DNA of 59,404 nucleotides from an uncultured Eubacterium sp. (lineage in GTDB: Bacteria > Bacillota > Clostridia > Lachnospirales > Lachnospiraceae), in the NCBI GenBank assembly GCA_934338065.1, contig CAKRGX010000013.1, positions 1 to 59,404 on the forward strand, written 5' to 3'. How positions within the stretch are numbered: the first letter of the stretch is position 1; every line of letters starts with the position of its first letter. The position numbers and the translations under genes were made by a program. Shown here in pieces: positions 1-7,068 of this stretch. The notes beneath the pieces were generated by a model. That model had not been told where the DNA came from, searched no databases, and saw only the letters and a list, made by a program, of their open reading frames with translations.

Positions 1-207
1 CTTTATCCACGTCCATGCATTACCATCAGCATCGCATTTATTCATCCCATCATTGCCACAATAAGTATACAAATGCAAACTTAGCGGATCACCGCTTTCT
101 CCTGTATAGGTGTCTCTTGTAAGAAATCTCCCCACTGTCGGTTGATAATACCTTGCCCGGAGATAAATTTCCTCCGTCTCTTTATCATAGTACTCCCCAC
201 AATAAAA
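1..207 (-). pseudogene. RHS-repeat core remnant (partial, runs off the left edge)
   Basis: Reading the minus strand from about 207 to 1 gives an open frame carrying the RHS-associated core signature: YCGEYYDKET, then RARYYQPTVGRFLTRD, then a segment with YTYCGNDG. In full-length RHS/YD-repeat proteins this core closes the shell just before a variable toxin tip. Here there is no RHS gene upstream: the mscS stop codon and its terminator hairpin lie immediately 5' of the match, so the thousand-residue repeat region is missing and no start codon with a ribosome site is visible. It is best read as a displaced RHS C-terminal fragment whose tip, and possibly an immunity gene, would lie to the left of the window. 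The core motif is certain; its status as pseudogene or orphan tip is inferred. Confidence 0.7.
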
Positions 208-248
208 GAAGCTGCCTTCGCAATAATACCTCTTGCGAAGGCAGCTTC
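201..248 (-). terminator. Rho-independent terminator of the glgB-mscS operon
   Basis: A perfect 16-bp inverted repeat (208-223 with 233-248, 9-nt loop) starts 6 nt after the mscS stop and is followed on the minus strand by TTTTATT. The RHS-like homology begins directly beyond it. Confidence 0.85.
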
Positions 249-253
249 GATCC

Positions 254-1072
254 TTATTCCACAGTATTGACATGTACATCCAGTTGATTGAACGGAATCA
301 CAATTCCCTTTTGTTCAAACCTTTCCTTTATCTCTTCTAACATTCCCCAGCGTGTGTTCCAATAATCTTCAGGACTTACCCACATATGGATAGTCATTGT
401 CACGGAACTATCTGCGAGATCTGAAACAACAATATCAACCGGCATATTCTCCAAACGGGTTGTCTGTTCATTAATAATCTGCTGTAAAATTTCTCTGGCA
501 TCCCGGATGGATGATTCATAAGCAATTCCAACATTAATATCAATACGACGCTTGTCCTCACGACTTACATTTACAATATTTGAATCTGCCAATTTCCCAT
601 TTGGCAAAATCACTGCTCTGTTATCGATTGTTGTCAATGTTGTATATACAACATCAATCTTTTGTACGCTTCCTTCAACATCACCGACTATAATATAGTC
701 CCCCACCCGGAACGGCTTCATAACAAGGATAAGTACTCCACCGGCAAAATTTGCCAGACTCCCCTGTAAAGCAAGACCGATCGCCAGACCGGCTGAACCA
801 ATAATGGCAACAACAGAACTTGTCGCAAGTCCCAGAATCTGTGCTGCAATTATGATCAGAACAACATACAGTGCAACTTTATTTGCCGATGTAAAAAATG
901 ATATAACCCCCGGCTCCATTTCACGTTTTTCCATCGATCGTCGAATGATCTTTAAAAATTTTCTGATCAGCTTTGATCCAATTCCAAACACCAGACAGGC
1001 AATGACAACGGAAACAGCAAAATCCAATGCTTTAGGCACCAGTATATCAAAATACTGCATCAATTTTTGCAT
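254..1072 (-). CDS. mscS: Small-conductance mechanosensitive channel, MscS family
   Basis: 272-aa membrane protein of the MscS family, which opens under membrane tension to release solutes during hypo-osmotic shock. The N-terminal third holds three hydrophobic helices (about 13-33, 65-85, 86-118). The last is the pore-lining TM3 with alternating small residues (GSAGLAIGLALQGSLANFAGG), followed by the beta-domain signature KPFRVGDYI and the mixed alpha/beta cytoplasmic vestibule ending at VHVN. The length fits classical MscS (about 280 aa). The gene follows glgB by 18 nt, so it is the last gene of the DUF1015-DUF624-glgB operon. An AAGGAG lies upstream of the ATG. The strong terminator at 201-248 ends the unit. 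Confidence 0.93.
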   Translation of the reverse strand: MQKLMQYFDILVPKALDFAVSVVIACLVFGIGSKLIRKFLKIIRRSMEKREMEPGVISFFTSANKVALYVVLIIIAAQILGLATSSVVAIIGSAGLAIGLALQGSLANFAGGVLILVMKPFRVGDYIIVGDVEGSVQKIDVVYTTLTTIDNRAVILPNGKLADSNIVNVSREDKRRIDINVGIAYESSIRDAREILQQIINEQTTRLENMPVDIVVSDLADSSVTMTIHMWVSPEDYWNTRWGMLEEIKERFEQKGIVIPFNQLDVHVNTVE

Positions 1073-1090
1073 TGTTTAACATCAGCTCCT

Positions 1091-3340
1091 TTACTTCTTA
1101 TTACGTGTACGATTCGTAACCTTTTTACAACTAAAAATCTGGATTGCTAATGGTGCCAGACGACATTCAATTGAATTTGATCTGCCATCCCACCGTTTTC
1201 TTTCCGAATTTTTCTGACGAGGATTTACACAACCGCTTCCACCGTATTCTACTGCATCACTATTAAATATCTCTTTGTATTTTCCTGCAAACGGTACACC
1301 AATTTTAAATTTCTCATAAGTCACCGGTGTAAAGTTACATACGATCATCAGCGTTTCTTCTTTGCATTTACGCACAAAAGAAATCACACTATGATCAGCA
1401 TCTAATGCGCTCAGCCACTCAAAACCGGAGGGACGTGAGTCATCTGCATACATAGCAGGATGAGCCAGATAAAATGAATTCAAAACACTGACGTACTGAC
1501 GCAATCGTTCATTGTCTGACATCGCGCCATCCACCGATTCTAAAAGTCCCCAGTCAAGCTCTCTCTCTTCACTCCATTCTCTTTCCTGACCAAATTCCTG
1601 TCCCATAAAAAGCAGTTTTTTACCCGGATGAGCCGCCATATAACCATATGAAAGGCGTAATCCGGCAAATTTATGACTTCGGTTTCCCGGCATTTTCGTA
1701 TACAGGGAACCTTTCATATGAACAACTTCATCGTGGCTCAATACAAGGATGAACTCTTCCGAATACTGATATACCATACTAAATGTCAGCATACCATGTC
1801 TTCCTTTTCGAAAGAGTGGATCTGTTCGGATATACTCCAGATAATCATTCATCCATCCCATATTCCACTTCAGATCAAAGCCAAGACCACCATCTTTAAC
1901 CGGACCGGTTACCTGCGCCCACGCCGTTGACTCCTCCGCAATAGACAGACTGCCATCCTTACGCGCATGTATCCTTTGATTCAGATATTGCAGAAAGTCA
2001 ATTGCCTCCAGATTTTCATTTCCTCCATACATATTAGCAACCCATTGACCATCCTCTTTTCCATAGTCAAGGTAAAGCATAGAGGCTACAGCATCCATGC
2101 GGAGTCCATCAATATGATAGCGTTCCAGCCAGAACAAAGCATTTGATGCCAGAAAATTTTTAACCTCAGAACGACCATAATTATAGATCAAAGTTCCCCA
2201 ATGCGCATGTTCTCCCTGTCTTGGGTCAAAATGTTCATAAAGACATGTACCGTCAAACCGCGCCAGGCCATGTTCATCTTTAGGAAAATGAGCCGGAACC
2301 CAGTCAAGGATAACACCGATTCCTCTCTGATGCATTGTATCAACAAATGCCATAAAATCATCTGGCGTTCCATAGCGGGAAGTCGGAGCAAAATATCCTG
2401 TCACCTGATATCCCCAGGAAGCATCAAATGGGTGCTCCATGACAGGCATCAGTTCCACATGCGTGTAGCCCATCTCCTCACAATAATCACAAAGCATAGA
2501 TGCCAGCTCGCGATAATTATAAAAAGAATCCTTTTCCTCTTTGTCTGATCGTTTCGGCTTACGGAAAGCACCTAGTGCTACTTCATAGATCAGCATTGGC
2601 TCTTTTTTGTATTTCCATTTTTTCCGTTCATCCATCCATGCCGAATCATGCCACGAATACGTAAGATCCCATACCACACTGGCTGTTGCCGGACGAACTT
2701 CGGCATAATTTGCATATGGATCCGCTTTCAAAACTCTTTTTCCATCTGCGCCCCATATCGAATATTTATAAATATCTCCCTTATGGACACCGGGAATGAA
2801 CAGCTCATAAATCCCGGCTTCTTCCAGATAACGCATCGGATGATAACAGGCATTCCACATATTAAAATCACCAACAACACTCACAGCCCTGGCATTTGGA
2901 GCCCACACCGCAAAATACGTTCCCTTAACGCCATCCAGACTCATGGGGTGCGCTCCCATTTTTTCATATATTGTCTCATGTATGCCATTGGTAAACAGGG
3001 AACAATCCATTGCATCAATGACCGGTTCAGCCGCATAGCAGTCAGGCAGTTCTTCTTCTTTATTTTCCCTTTTTACCAAAAAATGATACGAAGGAATTTT
3101 CTTTGCAGAAAGAATGACCGCATAATATCCGACCTCATCCATTAACTGCATATCATACACTTCTCCTGATTCCAGAACCTTCACCTGAACGGATGCCGCA
3201 TCCTGTATCAATGTCGTGATCAATACGTGGCTGCGGTCGATCTTCTTCGGTCCCAGTACGTTATCCGGCCGTCCACATTCCGCATACGCCAAAGCTTCTA
3301 TTTCCGGCCACTCCATCCAGTCCTCTAATCTGATCGCCAT
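1091..3340 (-). CDS. glgB: 1,4-alpha-glucan branching enzyme (GH13)
   Basis: GH13 glycogen branching enzyme: it cuts alpha-1,4 glucan chains and rejoins them as alpha-1,6 branches in the cytoplasm. About 749 aa. An N-terminal segment and CBM48 module (FAVWAPNARAVSVVGDFN, about 140-230) precede the TIM barrel. Catalytic signatures visible are DGLRMDAVASMLY (nucleophile Asp), IAEEST (acid Glu) and LSHDEVVH (transition-state Asp), followed by the C-terminal beta domain. I chose the ATG at 3340 because AAGGGGG (3348-3354) sits 7 nt upstream; ATGs at 3346 and 3361 are badly placed for that site. No glgA, glgC or glgP lies nearby, so the rest of glycogen synthesis must be elsewhere. Genes upstream (DUF624, DUF1015) and downstream (mscS) are on the same strand with short gaps. 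Confidence 0.95.
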   Translation of the reverse strand: MAIRLEDWMEWPEIEALAYAECGRPDNVLGPKKIDRSHVLITTLIQDAASVQVKVLESGEVYDMQLMDEVGYYAVILSAKKIPSYHFLVKRENKEEELPDCYAAEPVIDAMDCSLFTNGIHETIYEKMGAHPMSLDGVKGTYFAVWAPNARAVSVVGDFNMWNACYHPMRYLEEAGIYELFIPGVHKGDIYKYSIWGADGKRVLKADPYANYAEVRPATASVVWDLTYSWHDSAWMDERKKWKYKKEPMLIYEVALGAFRKPKRSDKEEKDSFYNYRELASMLCDYCEEMGYTHVELMPVMEHPFDASWGYQVTGYFAPTSRYGTPDDFMAFVDTMHQRGIGVILDWVPAHFPKDEHGLARFDGTCLYEHFDPRQGEHAHWGTLIYNYGRSEVKNFLASNALFWLERYHIDGLRMDAVASMLYLDYGKEDGQWVANMYGGNENLEAIDFLQYLNQRIHARKDGSLSIAEESTAWAQVTGPVKDGGLGFDLKWNMGWMNDYLEYIRTDPLFRKGRHGMLTFSMVYQYSEEFILVLSHDEVVHMKGSLYTKMPGNRSHKFAGLRLSYGYMAAHPGKKLLFMGQEFGQEREWSEERELDWGLLESVDGAMSDNERLRQYVSVLNSFYLAHPAMYADDSRPSGFEWLSALDADHSVISFVRKCKEETLMIVCNFTPVTYEKFKIGVPFAGKYKEIFNSDAVEYGGSGCVNPRQKNSERKRWDGRSNSIECRLAPLAIQIFSCKKVTNRTRNKK

Positions 3341-3366
3341 AATCATTCCCCCTTGTCCCATACCGG

Positions 3367-4044
3367 TTATTCATGATACCATGGTACAATTTCCTCACCA
3401 TCTTCTGTATACTTCGCCTCTTCTTTTGGCATATACTTTTTCATAATGTGTTCCATTGGAAATGTATATACAAATCCTGCCAGTGCCGGAACAAAAATGA
3501 ACAAAATAATAATATTAGTAACCATTGCAAGATAGATCAAGGCAGCCACACCTGTCAGAATTCCCAACATCATCAGCGTATGAAGAAAATGACGAAAAGC
3601 ACAATACAGACTTAAACGAAAAATCTGTGACAGCTTCATACTGAATCTGGATATAAAGGGAAAGATATAACAACTGATGCAAATAACAATAAACAACATG
3701 GCAATATAAACACCAGCCAGATATCCTCCTTTGGAAGAAGCCGCATCGGTCACTCCAACAATCTGCATATTAAACACAAGTAAAACAGATACGATCGCAA
3801 CAATAACCCAGACAATCGTAGATTGTAAAAAATTCATTTTGAAACTTCTCCAGAATTCTGTCCAGATATAACTTCTGTTATGCCGCAAAACTTTCGCACT
3901 AACATAATATAAAGATGTTGTTGCTGCTCCAATCGTTACGATCGGAATACAAAATACCAGATAGATCAGGGTCAGTACACCCATATCAAACAATTTACTC
4001 AAGGCACGCATTATGCCATTATCGGAATTAAAAAATTTTTCCAT
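3367..4044 (-). CDS. DUF624 (YesL-like) membrane protein
   Basis: 225-aa integral membrane protein. The N-terminus, GIMRALSKLFDMGVLTLIYLV followed by IPIVTIGAATTSLYYV, is the DUF624/YesL signature. About five hydrophobic segments follow, then a charged C-terminal tail (KKYMPKEEAKYTEDGEE). The family is often encoded beside carbohydrate transport or processing genes in Firmicutes; its biochemical role is not established. The ATG at 4044 is preferred because AGGAGA (about 4051-4056) lies just upstream; an upstream ATG at 4098 would add 18 residues overlapping the preceding gene. It starts 10 nt after the DUF1015 stop and ends 26 nt before glgB, so it belongs to that operon. Confidence 0.85.
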   Translation of the reverse strand: MEKFFNSDNGIMRALSKLFDMGVLTLIYLVFCIPIVTIGAATTSLYYVSAKVLRHNRSYIWTEFWRSFKMNFLQSTIVWVIVAIVSVLLVFNMQIVGVTDAASSKGGYLAGVYIAMLFIVICISCYIFPFISRFSMKLSQIFRLSLYCAFRHFLHTLMMLGILTGVAALIYLAMVTNIIILFIFVPALAGFVYTFPMEHIMKKYMPKEEAKYTEDGEEIVPWYHE

Positions 4045-4054
4045 TGTTCTCTCC

Positions 4055-5290
4055 TTATATTTCGTGTATAAACAAACCACTTCGTAACTTCGGTTCAAAC
4101 CAGGTAGATTTTGGTGGCATCAGCAAGCCGGCATCCGCCACATCAAACAATTCCCTGATTGATGTCGGATACATGGAAAAAGATATCTTCATGTCGTTAT
4201 CTGCTCTCTTTTCCAACTCAGCCAGACCACGTATACCTCCCACAAAATCAATTCTTTGATCTATACGTGGATCCCCGATTCCTAAAACCGGTCCCAGTAA
4301 ATAATCCTGCAATATAGAGACATCCAGACGGCCAACAGCATCTTTTCCTTCAAATAAAGATGGAAGTGCCGTCAGCCGATACCACTGCTTATCCACATAC
4401 ATACCAAACGTACCTTTCTGATCCGGCTTAACTGGTGCATCCATGCGATCTATCGTAAAATTTTTCTCGACTTTCTTGAAAAATTCCTCTTTTGACAGGC
4501 CATTCAGATCTTTTACGGTTCTATTATAATCCATGATCATTAACTGGTCATGCGGAAATAATACAGAAAGGAAATAGTTATACTCTTCTTTTCCTGTATG
4601 CGCCGGATTCTCCTGTCTTCTTTTTAATCCCACCTTCACAGCAGATGCCGCACGGTGATGACCATCGGCAATATATATCTGCCCAATAGAAGAAAAAGCC
4701 TCCTGAATTCTTTCTACATCACTAGGTTCAGCAATTTTCCATACTCTGTGCACGATTCCATCCACTGCCATAAAGTCATACAAAGGCTCTTTCTGCTTAT
4801 TTTTTTCAACAATTTCATTGATGTCCTTCTGAGACCGGTAAGCAAGAAAAATGGGACCGGTCTGCGCACTGCAGGTATTCACATGTGTAATACGGTCTAT
4901 CTCCTTATCCTCTCGTGTATTTTCATGCTTTTTTATTACATTATTAACATAATCGTCTACTGCAGCGCACGCTGCCAGTCCCGTCTGAGGACGTCCATCC
5001 ATAACTAATTCATAGATGTAGTATGCTGCTTCCTGATCTTTCTCATAAATTCCGGCTTGAATATCTGCCTGCAGCAGTTCCTTTGCCTTTTGATAGACCT
5101 CCGGGGCATACGTATCAACGGAGTCATCAAAGCTTGTCTCTGCCCGGTCAATCTTCAAAAATGACAATGGTTCCCGTTGAACTTCTGCTTTTGCTTCTTC
5201 TCTGTTGTATACATCATATGGTAATGCCGCTACACGATCTGCCACATCCTTTCGCGGTCTGATACACTGAAATGGTCGTATGATTGCCAT
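4055..5290 (-). CDS. DUF1015 family protein
   Basis: 411-aa soluble protein. It begins MAIIRPFQCIRPRKDVADRV and contains ALPYDV near residue 25 and IADGHHRAASA near 220, both hallmarks of DUF1015. The DGHHR box recalls the ParB/sulfiredoxin-type nucleotide-binding loop, so a kinase-like activity on a small metabolite is conceivable, but that is inference. Start ATG at 5290 has GGAGGA (5301-5306) 10 nt upstream; the ATG at 5308 lacks a site. It is the first gene of the operon with DUF624, glgB and mscS, driven by the promoter at 5338-5366. The function of the family is unknown to me. Confidence 0.85.
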   Translation of the reverse strand: MAIIRPFQCIRPRKDVADRVAALPYDVYNREEAKAEVQREPLSFLKIDRAETSFDDSVDTYAPEVYQKAKELLQADIQAGIYEKDQEAAYYIYELVMDGRPQTGLAACAAVDDYVNNVIKKHENTREDKEIDRITHVNTCSAQTGPIFLAYRSQKDINEIVEKNKQKEPLYDFMAVDGIVHRVWKIAEPSDVERIQEAFSSIGQIYIADGHHRAASAVKVGLKRRQENPAHTGKEEYNYFLSVLFPHDQLMIMDYNRTVKDLNGLSKEEFFKKVEKNFTIDRMDAPVKPDQKGTFGMYVDKQWYRLTALPSLFEGKDAVGRLDVSILQDYLLGPVLGIGDPRIDQRIDFVGGIRGLAELEKRADNDMKISFSMYPTSIRELFDVADAGLLMPPKSTWFEPKLRSGLFIHEI

Positions 5291-5337
5291 ATCACTTGTT
5301 TCCTCCATTCAAAAAATTTCTGTTATCTATTACAAAC

Positions 5338-5366
5338 AGTATAACAGATGTGCCGGTTATTATCAA
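5338..5366 (-). promoter_or_regulatory. SigA-type promoter of the DUF1015-DUF624-glgB-mscS operon
   Basis: On the minus strand TTGATA (5361-5366), a 17-nt spacer and TATACT (5338-5343). The element sits about 50 nt upstream of the DUF1015 start. Confidence 0.75.
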
Positions 5367-5403
5367 TCATTTCGGGCATACTATCAACATAAGGAGGATG
5401 AGT

Positions 5404-5820
5404 ATGAAAAAGACTTTTAGAAAACAAACAGAAAATTTTATGAAATGTGGACTAATGGGCTGGGGATTTGAATGTCTATGGACCGGTTTTGGCTCTTTAT
5501 GCTCAGGAAAAGACAAAAAAATGAAATGTGCTACATCCATGTGGATGTTCCCGATCTACGGCATGGCATCTGTGATGACACCTCTTTGTTCTGCCATGAA
5601 AGGAAAAAATGTAATGCTCCGTGGCTCCGTCTATACTGCCTGTATTTTTCTAACCGAATTAGGAACCGGAAGTTTGCTGAAAAAAAAAGACTGCTGCCCC
5701 TGGGACTACAGTAATGCAAAAGCGAATTATAAAGGTATCATACGATTTGACTATGCTCCGGTCTGGTTTATTGTCGGTCTTCTGTATGAAAAGGTGTTAT
5801 TAGGGCAGGAGCAGGATTAG
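5404..5820 (+). CDS. Small CmpB-like membrane protein (putative ABC-transporter type IV family)
   Basis: 138-aa membrane protein starting MKKTFRKQTENFMKCGLMGW. It contains about four hydrophobic stretches, the segment TELGTGSLLKKKDCCPWDYS and the ending IIRFDYAPVWFIVGLLYEKV. The WDYS plus 'I.F.....W...GL' pattern is that of the CmpB-like putative ABC-transporter type IV family, though this copy is short and no ATPase is nearby, so a transport role is not supported by context. Start ATG at 5404 follows AAGGAGG (5391-5397) by 6 nt; ATG 5398 is too close. It is divergent from the DUF1015 operon and convergent with nth, whose stop lies 7 nt away. Confidence 0.75.
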   Translation: MKKTFRKQTENFMKCGLMGWGFECLWTGFGSLCSGKDKKMKCATSMWMFPIYGMASVMTPLCSAMKGKNVMLRGSVYTACIFLTELGTGSLLKKKDCCPWDYSNAKANYKGIIRFDYAPVWFIVGLLYEKVLLGQEQD

Positions 5821-5827
5821 CTCCCGC

Positions 5828-6457
5828 TCACACTTTTTTGGCACACACAGCATGAAGGCAGCAATTTTCGCAAAAAGCCTTTCTTGCTGTACACACATTC
5901 CGCCCATGATACACAAGACGATGACAGAAATCACTTCCTTTATCACCAGGAATGATCTTCCAAAGTGCCATTTCGACTTTCTTCGGATCTTTTATCCCAT
6001 CTACCAGCCCCATACGGTTAACAAGACGAATACAATGTGTATCTGTTACGATCGCCGGCTTGCCAAACACATCTCCCATGATCAGATTGGCACTCTTCCT
6101 TCCTACACCGGGAAGCTTCAGAAGCTCATTAAAATCTTCCGGCACTTTGCCCCCATACTTCTCCGCAAGCATTGTCATACACTTGTGAATATCTTTGGCT
6201 TTACTATGTCCTAAACCACATGGCTTTACAATTTCTTCAATCTCTTCCACTGCAGCCTCAGACAGCGCTTGTGGACTTGGGTATTTGGCAAAAAGTGTCG
6301 GAACGACAACATTAACACGAGCATCTGTACACTGTGCAGCAAGACGGACACTCACCAATAGTTTCCATGCCTCATCATAATCCAGTGTACAGTCTGCCAG
6401 TGGATATTCCTGTTCCAGAAGATCCATAATTTTCTGCGCCCTCTGTTTTTTTGTCAT
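5828..6457 (-). CDS. nth: Endonuclease III (base-excision DNA glycosylase/AP lyase)
   Basis: 209-aa endonuclease III, which removes oxidised pyrimidines from DNA and cuts the abasic site. The helix-hairpin-helix with catalytic lysine reads LPGVGRKSANLIM (about 114-126); the catalytic Asp is in VTDTHCIRLVNRMG. The C-terminus carries the [4Fe-4S] cluster cysteines in the spacing C-x6-C-x2-C-x5-C (CTARKAFCENCCLHAVC). Length is standard. The ATG overlaps the engB stop codon (ATGA), implying translational coupling; AAGGAGATA lies just upstream. It is the last gene of the tig-clp-lon-engB block. Confidence 0.96.
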   Translation of the reverse strand: MTKKQRAQKIMDLLEQEYPLADCTLDYDEAWKLLVSVRLAAQCTDARVNVVVPTLFAKYPSPQALSEAAVEEIEEIVKPCGLGHSKAKDIHKCMTMLAEKYGGKVPEDFNELLKLPGVGRKSANLIMGDVFGKPAIVTDTHCIRLVNRMGLVDGIKDPKKVEMALWKIIPGDKGSDFCHRLVYHGRNVCTARKAFCENCCLHAVCAKKV

Positions 6458-7050
6458 ACCGGTATCTCCTTGATAAAATAATCAATGTATTCCCATATCT
6501 CCTCTTTTCCTTCTTTTGTTACCGACGAAAAAGGAATGATTGGTGCTTCCTGTGGCAGACCAAGTTTTTTGCGGATTGCAGACAACTGCTTTGTCTTAGC
6601 ATTTCGACCCACCTTATCCGCTTTTGTTGCTATAATAAGCGGATTAAATCCGCTTTTATATAACATGTGGTAAGTTTCGACATCTCTGCCTGTAGGCTCA
6701 TGACGTATATCGACCAATAAAAAAACAACTCTCAGCGCCTGCGAACCTGCCAGATATTTTTCAATCATTTTCATCCATTTCGCTGCCGTCTCCCGTGATG
6801 TCTTTGCATAGCCATATCCCGGCAGATCGACCATATAACAAATATCATTGATATTATAATAGTTGATCGTCTGCGTCTTCCCCGGTTGTGACGATATCCG
6901 CGCCATGGATTTCCGGTTCCACAAAGTATTGAGCAGAGAAGATTTTCCTACATTGGAACGTCCCCAAAATGCCATCTCGATCTTATCATGTTGTGGCAGT
7001 TTACTGGTAATCCCACATACGGTCTCCAGCTCCAGTGATCTTATTACCAT
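6454..7050 (-). CDS. engB: Ribosome biogenesis GTPase EngB/YsxC
   Basis: 198-aa TRAFAC-class GTPase needed for late assembly of the large ribosomal subunit. Motifs: G1 GRSNVGKSSLLN (about 30), G2 threonine in GKTQTINYYNI, G3 DLPGYGYAK, G4 TKADK. The length matches the family (about 195 aa). It follows lon by 18 nt, the canonical Firmicutes order lon-engB (ysxC), and overlaps nth by 4 nt. Confidence 0.96.
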   Translation of the reverse strand: MVIRSLELETVCGITSKLPQHDKIEMAFWGRSNVGKSSLLNTLWNRKSMARISSQPGKTQTINYYNINDICYMVDLPGYGYAKTSRETAAKWMKMIEKYLAGSQALRVVFLLVDIRHEPTGRDVETYHMLYKSGFNPLIIATKADKVGRNAKTKQLSAIRKKLGLPQEAPIIPFSSVTKEGKEEIWEYIDYFIKEIPV

Positions 7051-7068
7051 AACATTTCACATCCTTTT

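Noticed and set aside
1..207. Complete RHS toxin-immunity system
   Set aside because: Only the core motif is inside the window; no shell, tip or immunity gene can be shown.
2648..3145. A 165-codon plus-strand frame opposite glgB
   Set aside because: Antisense shadow of the glgB N-terminal region; the translation is rich in Ile, His and Arg without domain signal.
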